DNA of 60,580 nucleotides from CAG-217 sp963638105 (GTDB lineage: Bacteria; Bacillota; Clostridia; Oscillospirales; Acutalibacteraceae). This document shows positions 32,984 through 42,604 of this stretch, in pieces (within the stretch, counting starts at the first letter, position 1; each line of letters opens with the position of its first letter). Made by a program: the position numbers and the translations under genes. Under the pieces are notes generated by a model, which saw nothing but the letters and a program-made list of their open reading frames with translations, was not told the DNA's origin and searched no databases. The stretch lies in the NCBI GenBank assembly GCA_963638105.1, contig CAVHPP010000012.1:1-60580 (forward strand), in the 5' to 3' direction.

Positions 32984-34204
32984 ATGGGAGTTTATGAAGA
33001 TTTGCAAGCACGGGGGCTGATTGCCCAGGTAACGGACGAGGCGCGTGTGCGCGACCTGGTCAATACCGGTAAAGCCGTGTTTTATATTGGTTTTGACCCT
33101 ACCGCAGACAGTCTGCATGTGGGTCACTTTATGGCGCTGTGCTTGATGAAGCGGCTGCAAATGGCCGGCAACAAGCCTATCGCTTTGATCGGCGGCGGTA
33201 CCGCCATGATCGGCGACCCCAGCGGCCGCAGCGATATGCGCCAAATGATGACCAAGGAGACCATTGACCACAACTGCGCCTGCTTTAAGAAGCAGATGAG
33301 CCGCTTTATCGACTTTAGCGAGGGCAAGGCCCTGATGGTGAACAACGCCGACTGGCTGCTGGACCTGAACTACCTGCAAGTGCTGCGGGAAGTGGGTGCC
33401 TGCTTCTCTGTCAACCGCATGCTTACCGCCGAGTGCTACAAGCAGCGGATGGAAAAGGGTCTGTCATTCCTGGAGTTCAACTACATGATCATGCAGAGTT
33501 ATGACTTCTACACCCTGTTCCAGAAGTATGGTTGCAACTTGCAATTCGGCGGCGACGATCAGTGGTCCAATATGTTAGGCGGTACGGAGCTGATCCGCCG
33601 CAAGCTGGGAGAGGACGCCTCTGCCATGACCATTACCTTGCTGCTGAATTCCGAGGGCAAGAAGATGGGCAAGACCCAAAAGGGCGCCGTTTGGCTGGAT
33701 CCGGAAAAGACTTCTCCTTACGAGTTTTACCAGTACTGGCGCAATGTGGACGACGCGGATGTAATCAAGTGCATGAAGCTGCTTACCTTCCTGCCTATGG
33801 AGCAAATCAACGAGTATGCAAAATTAGAGGGTCAGCAGCTGAACACCGCCAAGGAAGTGTTGGCTTATGAGCTGACCAACCTGGTGCACGGCGAGGAAGA
33901 AGCCAAGAAAGCCCAGGAGGCAGCCCGCGCCATCTTCAGCGGCGGTGCAAACAGCGCCAATATGCCCACCACCCGGGTGGCAGCAGACAGCCTTGACGAC
34001 GACTGTATCGGCCTGATGGATCTGATGGTGCTGGGCGGCATGGTCAAGTCCAAGGGTGAGGCCAGACGGCTGATCACCCAGGGCGGCGTGAGCCTGAATG
34101 ACGAAAAAGTGGCCGATGTGTATGCCACCGTCAGCAAGGCGGATTTAGAAGCCGGCGCTGTGGTGCGTAAGGGCAAAAAAGTGTTCCGCAAATTCACCCT
34201 GTAA
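32984..34204 (+). CDS. tyrS: Tyrosyl-tRNA synthetase
   Basis: A 406-residue class I aminoacyl-tRNA synthetase. The HIGH-type motif is in DPTADSLHVGHFM, the KMSKS-type loop is KKMGKTQKG, and an S4 RNA-binding domain (KGEARRLITQGGVSLND) ends the protein. The ATG at 32984 follows TTGGAGGACAAACAA. I see no T-box in the 94-base gap after recN, which is unusual for tyrS in Firmicutes. A terminator follows. Confidence 0.97.
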   Translation: MGVYEDLQARGLIAQVTDEARVRDLVNTGKAVFYIGFDPTADSLHVGHFMALCLMKRLQMAGNKPIALIGGGTAMIGDPSGRSDMRQMMTKETIDHNCACFKKQMSRFIDFSEGKALMVNNADWLLDLNYLQVLREVGACFSVNRMLTAECYKQRMEKGLSFLEFNYMIMQSYDFYTLFQKYGCNLQFGGDDQWSNMLGGTELIRRKLGEDASAMTITLLLNSEGKKMGKTQKGAVWLDPEKTSPYEFYQYWRNVDDADVIKCMKLLTFLPMEQINEYAKLEGQQLNTAKEVLAYELTNLVHGEEEAKKAQEAARAIFSGGANSANMPTTRVAADSLDDDCIGLMDLMVLGGMVKSKGEARRLITQGGVSLNDEKVADVYATVSKADLEAGAVVRKGKKVFRKFTL

Positions 34205-34223
34205 CCGAACAAAATCACATTTT

Positions 34224-34267
34224 GGCACCTGTGGCCCCCGGATCGGCGGCGCAGGTGCCTATTTTTT
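34224..34267 (+). terminator. tyrS terminator
   Basis: GGCACCTG (34224-34231) pairs with CAGGTGCC (34252-34259) across a 20-base GC-rich loop that can extend the hairpin. A T6 run follows. Confidence 0.85.
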
Positions 34268-34297
34268 GTACTCCGGGTAAAAAATGGTGCATAATTG

Positions 34298-34326
34298 TTG
34301 AATACCCGGGCAAAAATTGCTATAAT
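34298..34326 (+). promoter_or_regulatory. Predicted promoter of the ligA-addA operon
   Basis: TTGAAT (34298-34303), 17 bp, TATAAT (34321-34326), preceded by TGC (extended -10). It is the only clear promoter before an uninterrupted 17-kb gene run. Confidence 0.75.
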
Positions 34327-34366
34327 AAATAAGATTATAAACAGATAATAAGCAGGTGAAAATGCA

Positions 34367-36334
34367 GTGACTGTTTTACAGGAGATCGAGGACTTGCGCC
34401 AAAAGCTGCGCTACTACTCGGATAAGTATTATAACGACGACGCGCCGGAAATTGAGGACTATCAGTACGATATGATGATGCGCCGGCTGGAGGCGCTGGA
34501 GCAGGCCAATCCTCGCTATGCCTCCCCGGACAGTCCCACCCAAAAAGTGGGCGGCAAAGCGGACAATTCCTTTGCCCCGGTGACCCATACCGTGCGTATG
34601 GAGAGCTTGCAGGACGCGTTTAGTACCGCGGAGCTGCGGGACTTTGACCGGCGGGTGCAGGGGAGTGTGGACCAACCGAGCTACGTGGTGGAGCCGAAGA
34701 TCGACGGCCTGTCCGTAAGTCTGGAATACCGGGACGGCGTGTTTGTGCGTGGTTCAACCCGGGGTGACGGCGATGTGGGCGAAGATGTGAGCGGCAATTT
34801 GCGGGTGATCCGCAGCATTCCGCTGAAGATCAAGGATCCGCTGCCGTACCTGGAGGTACGGGGCGAGGTGTATATGCCGCACCGCAGCTTTGAGCAGGTG
34901 GTGGATCGACAGCAGATTGCCGGAGAAAAGCCCTTTAAGAACCCACGAAATGCGGCGGCCGGTTCTCTGCGCCAAAAGGACAGCAGCGTGACTGCCACCC
35001 GTGGACTGGATATTTTTGTTTTCAACATTCAGCAGATCGACGGCAAGACCCTGCATTCTCACAAAGAGTCCTTGGATTATCTTAAATATTTGGGGTTCCA
35101 CACGGTGGATGATTTTCCGTGCTATGCGGATTTTGACAAGGTGCTGGATGAGATCCACGCCATCGGTGAGCGTCGTGGAGATTTGGAATACGATATTGAC
35201 GGCGCCGTCATTAAAGTAGATGATTTTGACCAGCGGCAGACCCTTGGCTCTACTGCCAAATTCCCCAAGTGGGCCATTGCTTTTAAGTACCCGCCGGAGG
35301 AGAAAGAAACCAAGCTGCTGGATATTGAGATCGCCGTAGGTCGTACCGGGGTGCTGACCCCCACCGCTGTGCTGGAAAGCGTTCATCTGGCGGGAACCAC
35401 CGTCAGCCGCGCCACCCTGCATAATCAGGATTTTATTACGGAAAAAGGCATTGCCATCGGCGATACGGTTACTGTGCGTAAAGCCGGAGATATTATTCCG
35501 GAGGTGTTGTGCGTCACCAAGCACGGCGGTAATCCTTGCTATACTTTCCCGGCCGTGTGTCCCTCTTGCGGCGCGGCGGTAATCCGGGAGGAGGACGAGG
35601 CGGCTATTCGCTGTGTGAACCCGGAGTGCCCGGCCCAGCTGCTGCGCAATCTGATCCACTTCTGCTCCCGGGATGCTATGGATATTGAGGGGCTTGGTCC
35701 GGCAATTATAGAGACCTTTGTGCAGGCGGGTATGCTCCGCTCTGCCGGTGATATTTATCGGCTGGAGAAAGAGAAGATCGCCGCCCTGGACGGGTTCCAG
35801 GAGACCAGCGCCGGGAATATTTTAGCCTCTGTTGAGAAGTCCAAAGAGAACGACCTGTCCCGGTTGTTGTTTGCCCTGGGTATTCGCCATATCGGCGCTA
35901 AGGCGGGCAAGCTGCTGGCAGCTCACTTTGGCGATATGGATCGCATTATGACCGCCACGGCGGAGGAGATTGTCGCCATTGACGGCTTTGGCCAAATTAT
36001 GGCGGAGAGTGTGGCTGACTTCTTTGCCACCGACGGCGCCAAGGCGCTGATCGGGGAGCTGAAAGCCGCCGGTGTGCAGATGGTCAGCAAGGCCAAGGTG
36101 GAGGATCACCGATTTGCTGGCATGACCTTTGTGCTTACCGGTACGCTGCCCACCTTAAAGCGCAGCGAAGCGGCGGCCATGATCGAGTCCTTTGGGGGCA
36201 AGGCCAGCTCCTCTGTATCCAAAAAGACCACTTATGTGCTGGCAGGCGAGGCTGCCGGCAGCAAGCTGGATAAGGCAAACGCTTTGGGGATCCCGGTAAT
36301 CGACGAAGCGCAATTTATGGAAATGGTAAAATGA
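34367..36334 (+). CDS. ligA: NAD-dependent DNA ligase LigA
   Basis: The 655-residue ligase seals nicks using NAD. The adenylated lysine is K111 in VEPKIDGLSVSLEYRDG. The OB-fold follows, with a four-cysteine zinc finger at C398, C401, C416 and C421. Helix-hairpin-helix repeats and a C-terminal BRCT domain (GMTFVLTGTLPTLKRSEAAAMIE) complete it. The start is GTG at 34367, eight bases after AGGTGAA. The stop overlaps the next ATG (ATGA). Confidence 0.97.
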   Translation: MTVLQEIEDLRQKLRYYSDKYYNDDAPEIEDYQYDMMMRRLEALEQANPRYASPDSPTQKVGGKADNSFAPVTHTVRMESLQDAFSTAELRDFDRRVQGSVDQPSYVVEPKIDGLSVSLEYRDGVFVRGSTRGDGDVGEDVSGNLRVIRSIPLKIKDPLPYLEVRGEVYMPHRSFEQVVDRQQIAGEKPFKNPRNAAAGSLRQKDSSVTATRGLDIFVFNIQQIDGKTLHSHKESLDYLKYLGFHTVDDFPCYADFDKVLDEIHAIGERRGDLEYDIDGAVIKVDDFDQRQTLGSTAKFPKWAIAFKYPPEEKETKLLDIEIAVGRTGVLTPTAVLESVHLAGTTVSRATLHNQDFITEKGIAIGDTVTVRKAGDIIPEVLCVTKHGGNPCYTFPAVCPSCGAAVIREEDEAAIRCVNPECPAQLLRNLIHFCSRDAMDIEGLGPAIIETFVQAGMLRSAGDIYRLEKEKIAALDGFQETSAGNILASVEKSKENDLSRLLFALGIRHIGAKAGKLLAAHFGDMDRIMTATAEEIVAIDGFGQIMAESVADFFATDGAKALIGELKAAGVQMVSKAKVEDHRFAGMTFVLTGTLPTLKRSEAAAMIESFGGKASSSVSKKTTYVLAGEAAGSKLDKANALGIPVIDEAQFMEMVK

Positions 36335-37164
36335 GAGAAATTCGGAAAAAGCAGAAAAAGTTATACAAGGCCATGCGTATTTTGCTGTACGCAGCCATTG
36401 CGGTGCTGGTGCTGTATATCGGTGCGGAGCCGTTGGTGGCAAAGGCCAGCCGCGTGGCGGCACTGGTGATGAATTATGTGTGCGACGCGCTGGTGATCGC
36501 CTCTATGTTCATGCTTTTGATGTACTACTCCAAGTACGGCAAGGTGGACGGGTATCTCAGCCGCATTGAGGACGAACTGTCGGACGCCGGCTATTATTTG
36601 TCCGATCGACCGGAGCGGGAGATTCAGCCGCTGACCGCAGCGGTGCTGGCAGACCTGGATCGGTACGGCTACACCGTTGAGCGAGATTTGGAACTAAGCG
36701 AAATGCCCTTTGACGCTCGAGCCATGAAGAAAAAAGAATTCTTTTATGTGGTGGAGACGGAAGCACTGACCCGGGGCGATATTTTGGCTTATTCCGATGC
36801 GGCATTTACCGATCTGACGGTACAGAAGATGAAGCGCAGCGGCAGCGGCGTGATCCTGTTTGTAACGGACACGGCCGGGGAAGACGCCATTGATCTGAGT
36901 AAATCCATTACCTGCTACGGCAAGCGGGATCAGTTGCAGATTGCTTATGCCATTGCAGAGGCGGACACCGGACGGGTGTACTTCTTGGGCAACAGAGTGA
37001 GCAAATGCCAGCAGATGATTGCCAATTATGTAATGGGCTGTGCATTGCCCATTGCCGATGCAAATAAGGGCGAGCGCCTGCCGTTCCAGGACAAGTTAGA
37101 GGAAAAGATGAAGACCTTTACTTTGGCGGATTTTAAGAACGGCACATTCTTTGCACACGATTAA
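36331..37164 (+). CDS. Unknown membrane-anchored protein between ligA and murD
   Basis: The protein is unrecognised, at 277 residues. A basic N-terminus (MREIRKKQKKLYKAMR) precedes two membrane helices (about 17-34 and 46-66). A cytoplasmic domain of about 200 residues follows, rich in alpha/beta alternation, with RSGSGVILFVTDTAGEDAIDLSKS and AIAEADTGRVYFLGNRVSKCQQM. No known catalytic motif is visible; the domain might be nuclease- or Rossmann-like, but that is a guess. Coupled by a four-base overlap to ligA and ten bases from murD. Confidence 0.75.
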   Translation: MREIRKKQKKLYKAMRILLYAAIAVLVLYIGAEPLVAKASRVAALVMNYVCDALVIASMFMLLMYYSKYGKVDGYLSRIEDELSDAGYYLSDRPEREIQPLTAAVLADLDRYGYTVERDLELSEMPFDARAMKKKEFFYVVETEALTRGDILAYSDAAFTDLTVQKMKRSGSGVILFVTDTAGEDAIDLSKSITCYGKRDQLQIAYAIAEADTGRVYFLGNRVSKCQQMIANYVMGCALPIADANKGERLPFQDKLEEKMKTFTLADFKNGTFFAHD

Positions 37165-37174
37165 GGAGGCTGTT

Positions 37175-38599
37175 ATGACAGAAAAGGTAAAAGAATATAT
37201 TGCGTCCCTGCAAGGCAAGAAGATCGCTTTTGTGGGCATGGGGGTAGCCAACGCACCCTCGGCGCTGTTTTTGGCACGCCATGGCTTGCAGGTGTATGCC
37301 TGTGACAGCCGGGACGAGGCTTATATCGGTAAAGAGACTTGTGAGAAGCTGCGGGCCTGTGGCGTGCAGTTCTCTCTGGGTAAGGATTATTTGAGCGTTT
37401 TGCCGGAGATGGATATTATTTTCCGCAGCAACGGTATTTTACCGTTCCAAAATCCCTGGATCGGCGAATGCATTGAGCGGGGCCAAACGGTTACCAGCGA
37501 GATGGAAGAATTCTTCCGTTATTGCCCGGCCAAGATTATTGGCATTACCGGCTCCAACGGCAAGACCACAACGACCACATTGATTTATGAAATGCTGAAA
37601 AAGGCGGGTCACTCCGCAGTGATCGGCGGCAATATCGGCAAGGCCATGCTGCCGTATTTGGAGGATCTGACTCCCTTTGATTATGCGGTGTGTGAGCTGT
37701 CCTCCTTTCAGCTGCTGACCATGGGCAACCTGGTGCACCAGCCGGATATTGCGGTGGTGACTAATATTGAATCCACCCATTTGGATCACCATATCTCTCT
37801 GGACGAATATGTGGACGCCAAGCGGAATGTTTTGATTTATCAAAGTTCCTCCCAGCGCACGGTGCTGAACGCGGACTGTGATTATTCCATCGGCCACCGG
37901 GTGTACCACGATATGCGCTACGATGTGCGGGGCAAGCTGGCGGAATTTTCTTTAGAAAAGCCGGTAAAAACCGGCGCCTACTTAGATGAGAACGACAATA
38001 TCGTCTATGCCGAGGACGGCACGGTGACCACTATTATGCCCGCGTCCGATATTCGTCTGCCCGGGCGGCACAATATTGCCAATTACTGCACGGCCATTGC
38101 GGCGGTGTGGGGGCTGGTGCAGCCGGAGCAGATCCGAGAGGTGGCCCGCACCTTTGGCGGCGTGGAGCACCGCATTGAGTTTGTCCGTGAGGCGGACGGG
38201 GTAAAGTATTATAACGACTCCATTGCCACTTCTCCCAGTCGGGTGATCAGCGGCGTGCGTGCCTTTAATCAAAAAATCATTGCCATTCAAGGCGGCTCGG
38301 ATAAGGGCAACGATCTGTCCGTGATGGTGCCGGATCTGTTGACCCATGTGAAAATTTTGATTTTGAACGGCGCAACGGCGGATAAGATTGAACAGGCCGT
38401 TTTGGCTGCACCGGATTATGACCCGGATCAGCTGCAAATTATAAAAGTGAAAGATTTGGCGCAGGCGGTAGAAGCGGCACGCAAGGCAGCACAGCCCGGA
38501 GATATTGTGTCTCTTTGCCCGGCTTGCCCCGCTTTTGACCAGTTTAAGACATTTGAGTACCGTGGACGGGAATTCAAAAGGTTGGTGAACGCATTTTGA
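37175..38599 (+). CDS. murD: UDP-N-acetylmuramoyl-L-alanine--D-glutamate ligase
   Basis: The 474-residue Mur ligase adds D-glutamate to UDP-MurNAc-L-Ala in peptidoglycan synthesis. N-terminal UDP-binding domain (IAFVGMGVANAPSALFLARHG), central ATP-binding GITGSNGKTTTTTLI, then NIESTHLDHHISLDEYVDAK and RLPGRHNIANYCTAIA, and a C-terminal domain with YYNDSIATSPSR and GGSDKGNDL. AAGGAGG precedes ATG 37175. It is separated from other mur genes. Confidence 0.95.
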   Translation: MTEKVKEYIASLQGKKIAFVGMGVANAPSALFLARHGLQVYACDSRDEAYIGKETCEKLRACGVQFSLGKDYLSVLPEMDIIFRSNGILPFQNPWIGECIERGQTVTSEMEEFFRYCPAKIIGITGSNGKTTTTTLIYEMLKKAGHSAVIGGNIGKAMLPYLEDLTPFDYAVCELSSFQLLTMGNLVHQPDIAVVTNIESTHLDHHISLDEYVDAKRNVLIYQSSSQRTVLNADCDYSIGHRVYHDMRYDVRGKLAEFSLEKPVKTGAYLDENDNIVYAEDGTVTTIMPASDIRLPGRHNIANYCTAIAAVWGLVQPEQIREVARTFGGVEHRIEFVREADGVKYYNDSIATSPSRVISGVRAFNQKIIAIQGGSDKGNDLSVMVPDLLTHVKILILNGATADKIEQAVLAAPDYDPDQLQIIKVKDLAQAVEAARKAAQPGDIVSLCPACPAFDQFKTFEYRGREFKRLVNAF

Positions 38600-39618
38600 G
38601 TACACATACGGCGGCGCTGCTGCAGGAATTGACGGCAGTTACCGGCACGCCCTTTTCTGATGAGGAAGTGCTGAACCTGCTGACTGCCAAGCTGGCACCC
38701 TTTGGCGATGTGCAGGTGGACGCCATGCACAATATCAGCTGCACCTTTGGCAGCGGTTACCATGTGGTGCTGGAGGCCCACTGGGACGAAATTTGCTTTG
38801 TAGTCACAGGTGTTAGCGACGACGGCTATGTGCACTTTGCCAAGTGCGGCGGGATCGACCCCCGGATTTTGCCCGGCGCGCGGGTGGTGGTTCATGGCAA
38901 GCGGGATCTGCCCGGGGTCATCTCCACCTTGCCGCCCCATTTGCAAAAAGGGGAGGACGGCAAGAAAGCGGCACCTATTGACGAGCTTTCCATTGATCTT
39001 GGCTTGACTTCCCAAGAAGCCAAAGACTTGGTAGCGGCGGGGGACTGCGTGACCTTTGCTAAGCATTTTACCCTGCTGGACGGTACTCGGGTCAGCGCCA
39101 ACTGCTTGGACGACCGCAGCGGCGTGGCAGCGGTTTTGCTGGCGGCAGAGCAGCTGCAAGATGCGCCTTGCCGGGTGACTCTGCTGTTTACCGCCCAGGA
39201 GGAAGTGGGCACCCGCGGTGCCAAGACGGCGCTGTTTGACCAGGGCGTAGATGCCAGCGTAAGCGTAGATGTGTCGTTTGCCTACACACCCGGCTGCAAG
39301 GCGCGGGACTGCGGCGTGATGGGCAAGGGGCCGATGATCGGCATTTCACCCATTTTAGATCGGCAGTTCAGCAAGGAGTTGCTGGACCTGGCTAAGGAAA
39401 AGCAGATACCCTGTCAAACGGAAGTGATGGCCGGGCGCACCGGCACCAATGCAGACGCTATCAGCATTTGCGGCAGCGGTGTACGCTGCGCGCTGGTGTC
39501 TATCCCGGAAAAATATATGCACACCCCCGCAGAGGTTGTAGACACCGCCGATGTGGAGCAGACGGCGGCGCTGCTGGCTGCCTTTGTGCGCAGGAAAGCA
39601 GGTGAGCACCGTGCTTAA
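38596..39618 (+). CDS. M42 family aminopeptidase (first of a tandem pair)
   Basis: A 340-residue M42 metallopeptidase (glutamyl aminopeptidase/endoglucanase M family). Metal-ligand motifs: EAHWDEICFVVTGV, NCLDDRSGVAA, TAQEEVGTRGAK (catalytic Glu pair) and SVDVSFA. In the first motif the usual HMDE reads HWDE. It degrades peptides released by other proteases, usually as a tetrahedral dodecamer. Start is TTG 38596, overlapping the murD stop; a later ATG is not available nearby. Paralog of the next gene, and clearly diverged from it. Confidence 0.87.
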   Translation: MSTHTAALLQELTAVTGTPFSDEEVLNLLTAKLAPFGDVQVDAMHNISCTFGSGYHVVLEAHWDEICFVVTGVSDDGYVHFAKCGGIDPRILPGARVVVHGKRDLPGVISTLPPHLQKGEDGKKAAPIDELSIDLGLTSQEAKDLVAAGDCVTFAKHFTLLDGTRVSANCLDDRSGVAAVLLAAEQLQDAPCRVTLLFTAQEEVGTRGAKTALFDQGVDASVSVDVSFAYTPGCKARDCGVMGKGPMIGISPILDRQFSKELLDLAKEKQIPCQTEVMAGRTGTNADAISICGSGVRCALVSIPEKYMHTPAEVVDTADVEQTAALLAAFVRRKAGEHRA

Positions 39619-40618
39619 AACCTTATGCGATTTGAACGGCACCAGCGGCAATGAAGCGGCGGTGCGTGACTACATTTTAGAGCAGATCAAGCCCTACTGC
39701 ACCACCTGCACCGTGGACGCCATGGGCTCTGTTATCGCCTTTAAGAAAGGCAAGCGCGTCCCGGAGAAGCGGGTCATGCTCTCTGCCCACATGGATGAGG
39801 TGGGCTTTATCATCACCGGCGCCACCGAGGAGGGCTACCTGCAATTTGCACCGGTAGGCGGGATCAATCCCGCCGTGGTGCTGGGGCGCCGCTTGGCGCT
39901 GGAAAACGGCGGCTTCGGTATGGTAGGTACGGTGCCCATTCACCTGCTCCATGAGGACGCAGGGGAGAAAGTGCCTTCCTTTGATGAATTATTGATAGAT
40001 GTGGGCGCAGCCGATAAGCAAACGGCGGAAGCCATAGCCCCGGTAGGCAGCTTTGCCTATTTCAGCGAGCCTTATATCGCCTTTGGCGACGGAAAAATTT
40101 GTGCCAAAGCGCTGGACGACCGGATCGGCTGCATGCTGATGATCGAACTTTTACAATCGGAGTTGGAGGCAGACACCTGGTTTTGCTTCCAGGTGCAGGA
40201 GGAAGTGGGCCTGCGGGGCGCTGCCTGTACCGGCAGTCGGGTCCGGCCGGATCGTGTTTTGGTGCTGGAAGCCACCACCGCAGCGGACTTGGACGGCGTC
40301 ACCGGCGACAAGCGGGTGTGCGTACTGGGTGATGGCCCGGTGGTCAGTTTTATGGACGGCGCCACCATTTATGACCGGGCGCTGTATCGACTGGCCAGAG
40401 AAACAGCCGATGAGAACGGCATTCCCAATCAAACTAAGACTGCCATTGCCGGCGGCAACGATGCCGGCGCTCTGCAACGGTCGGGACAGGGGAGTGCAGC
40501 GCTGGCTGTGAGCCTGCCCTGCCGGTATATCCACTCCGGCGCCTCTGTGGTGCAGCAGTCGGATATAGACGCTACCCGAGCACTATTGGCAGCCCTCTTG
40601 CCCAAATTATATGATTGA
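39611..40618 (+). CDS. M42 family aminopeptidase (second of a tandem pair)
   Basis: A 335-residue M42 peptidase closer to family consensus than its neighbour: SAHMDEVGFIITG, KALDDRIGCMLMIELL, FQVQEEVGLRGAACTG and LEATTAAD. A C-terminal GGNDAGALQRSGQG and LPCRYIHSGASVV carry the last metal ligand. I choose GTG 39611, four bases after AGGTGAG; GTG 39602 is an alternative. The two tandem genes may form a mixed complex or have different peptide preference. Confidence 0.88.
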   Translation: MLKTLCDLNGTSGNEAAVRDYILEQIKPYCTTCTVDAMGSVIAFKKGKRVPEKRVMLSAHMDEVGFIITGATEEGYLQFAPVGGINPAVVLGRRLALENGGFGMVGTVPIHLLHEDAGEKVPSFDELLIDVGAADKQTAEAIAPVGSFAYFSEPYIAFGDGKICAKALDDRIGCMLMIELLQSELEADTWFCFQVQEEVGLRGAACTGSRVRPDRVLVLEATTAADLDGVTGDKRVCVLGDGPVVSFMDGATIYDRALYRLARETADENGIPNQTKTAIAGGNDAGALQRSGQGSAALAVSLPCRYIHSGASVVQQSDIDATRALLAALLPKLYD

Positions 40619-41333
40619 GTATCAACAGAATTTAGACCTGCTGCGGCAGTATGAACAAACGGATTTGTTTTCCGTGCGGGTACTGGCGTTGGCAGAAAGC
40701 TACGGCTGTAATTACAACTTTGCCCGCTTTTATGTGCAAAGAACGGAGAGCGGGCAAATCACCGCCATTTTATCGTATTTGGATCGAGACTGCACTTTGT
40801 CCTTAACGGAAAATGCGGATCTGGAAGAGTTGACGGCCTTTTTTGCGGCCATGGGATATGGTACGCTGCTTTGTACGGCGGATTTCCATTTAGACCGGCC
40901 GTACAGAGAGGGGCCGATGATGCAGTCTGTGCGGCGCTACGATGTGCAAAGCGGTATGGCTGTGTTTGACAGCTATCCAAAACTAATGGATCTATATAAT
41001 TTTATTGATTACGACAGCCAGGATTTTGAAAGCTGGTATGTGGATCTGAGCCATCGTATTCGCCACGGCGGCGCCAAGGCGCTGACCTTGCGGATGGACG
41101 GCATAATCCTGGCCAGCGGCATATTATCGTCCGTAACGGACAAGGGCGCGGTGCTTACCGCCGTGCGTACCCAGCCGGAATTCCGCCGTATGGGCTACGG
41201 CTCTATGCTGGTGCGGCGGCTGGTGGCAGATTGCAAAGGCACCGTGTACTTAATGCGTGAGCAAGGGCGCAATGAACAGTTTTACCTGCAAAACGGATTT
41301 ATCAATCAAGGATTATGGAGACAATATCAATGA
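40611..41333 (+). CDS. GNAT family N-acetyltransferase
   Basis: A 240-residue protein whose C-terminal 100 residues carry the GNAT fold: the acetyl-CoA loop is TQPEFRRMGYGSMLVRRLV (R-x-x-G-Y/G-x-G/A) and the end reads YLQNGFINQGLWRQY, typical of the family. The N-terminal half is unassigned. Substrate unknown. Overlaps the peptidase upstream by eight bases and the next gene by four. Confidence 0.82.
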   Translation: MIEYQQNLDLLRQYEQTDLFSVRVLALAESYGCNYNFARFYVQRTESGQITAILSYLDRDCTLSLTENADLEELTAFFAAMGYGTLLCTADFHLDRPYREGPMMQSVRRYDVQSGMAVFDSYPKLMDLYNFIDYDSQDFESWYVDLSHRIRHGGAKALTLRMDGIILASGILSSVTDKGAVLTAVRTQPEFRRMGYGSMLVRRLVADCKGTVYLMREQGRNEQFYLQNGFINQGLWRQYQ

Positions 41334-42604
41334 CCCCCTTTTTTCAACTGGACCCGGAGATCGAGGCCGCGTCTGCTGCTGCATTGCGGCAGGCGGCGCC
41401 GCGATTTGCGGAGATTGACGAGGTAACGGAATACAATCAGCTGAAGGTGCTGCGGGCCTTTATGGACAACGGCATCAGCGAACGGCATTTTGGCAGCAGC
41501 ACCGGCTACGGTTACGGCGACGAGGGTCGGGAGACCCTGGACAAAGTATGGGCGCAGGTGTTCGGCGCGGAGGACGCGCTGGTGCGCCACAACTTTACCT
41601 GCGGCACCCACACCTTGGCGGTGGCACTGTTTGGCGTGCTGCGCCCGGGGGACAAAATGCTGTGCGTCAGCGGTATGCCCTATGACACCCTGCACAGCGT
41701 GATCGGGCTTACCGGCGAGAACATGGGGTCGCTGAAGGACTACGGTATTGCTTTTGACTGCGTGCCGCTGAAAGAGGAACGCCTGGACTATGAAGCCATT
41801 GCCAAAGCGGTGGACGATACGGTGACCATGGTGTATATCCAGCGCAGCCGCGGGTATGAGCTGCGCGACAGTCTCTCTTTAGAGGAGACCCAAAAGGTGG
41901 CAGAGATCGCCAAAGAGAAGAACCCCGACTGCATTGTGATGGTAGACAACTGTTACTGTGAATTTGTCAATAAGCAAGAGCCCACCCAGGTGGGGGCGGA
42001 TCTGATCGCCGGGTCGCTGATCAAAAACGCCGGCGGCGGTATGGCCCGCACCGGCGGCTACATAGCCGGGCGCCACGATTTGGTAGAAAAGTGCGCCTAT
42101 CGGCTGACCACCCCCGGACTGGGGCGGGAAGTGGGCGCCACACTGGGAATGAATCGGGAACTGTATATGGGTCTGTTTTATGCGCCCCATACCGTAGGCG
42201 AGGCGCTGAAATCCGCCGTGTATATTGCGGCGCTGTACCAGTCCTTTGGCTACGATGTGACCCCCAAGTGGGACGAACCCCGGCAGGACATTGTGCAGTG
42301 CCTGGGACTGGAAAACCCGGATAGCTTGGTGGCCTTTTGCCAGGGGGTACAAAGCGGCAGTCCCATTGACAGTTTTGTGCTGCCGGAGCCGTGGGATATG
42401 CCCGGCTATGACAGCCAGGTGGTGATGGCCGCCGGGGCATTTACCTTGGGTTCATCTGTTGAGCTGTCGGCAGACGCGCCTATTCGGCCGCCGTATTACG
42501 CTTGGATCCAAGGCGGTCTGCAATTCCATTCCGCCAAGATCTGCGCGAAACTGGCAGCCCAGCAAATGCAAAGCAAAGGACTCTTAAAGCATGACCAATT
42601 TTAA
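41330..42604 (+). CDS. Methionine gamma-lyase family (aluminium resistance-like) PLP protein
   Basis: A 424-residue PLP enzyme of the family annotated as methionine gamma-lyase family or aluminium resistance protein. Recognisable features are GYGYGDEGRETLDKVWAQVFGAEDALVR, FTCGTHTLAVALFGVLRPGD, MVDNCYCEFV and the Schiff-base lysine near K232 in GSLIKNAGGGMARTGGYI. The reaction is probably carbon-sulfur lyase-like; the physiological substrate is not established. Start ATG 41330 overlaps the acetyltransferase stop (ATGA), with GGAGA upstream. Confidence 0.9.
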   Translation: MTPFFQLDPEIEAASAAALRQAAPRFAEIDEVTEYNQLKVLRAFMDNGISERHFGSSTGYGYGDEGRETLDKVWAQVFGAEDALVRHNFTCGTHTLAVALFGVLRPGDKMLCVSGMPYDTLHSVIGLTGENMGSLKDYGIAFDCVPLKEERLDYEAIAKAVDDTVTMVYIQRSRGYELRDSLSLEETQKVAEIAKEKNPDCIVMVDNCYCEFVNKQEPTQVGADLIAGSLIKNAGGGMARTGGYIAGRHDLVEKCAYRLTTPGLGREVGATLGMNRELYMGLFYAPHTVGEALKSAVYIAALYQSFGYDVTPKWDEPRQDIVQCLGLENPDSLVAFCQGVQSGSPIDSFVLPEPWDMPGYDSQVVMAAGAFTLGSSVELSADAPIRPPYYAWIQGGLQFHSAKICAKLAAQQMQSKGLLKHDQF

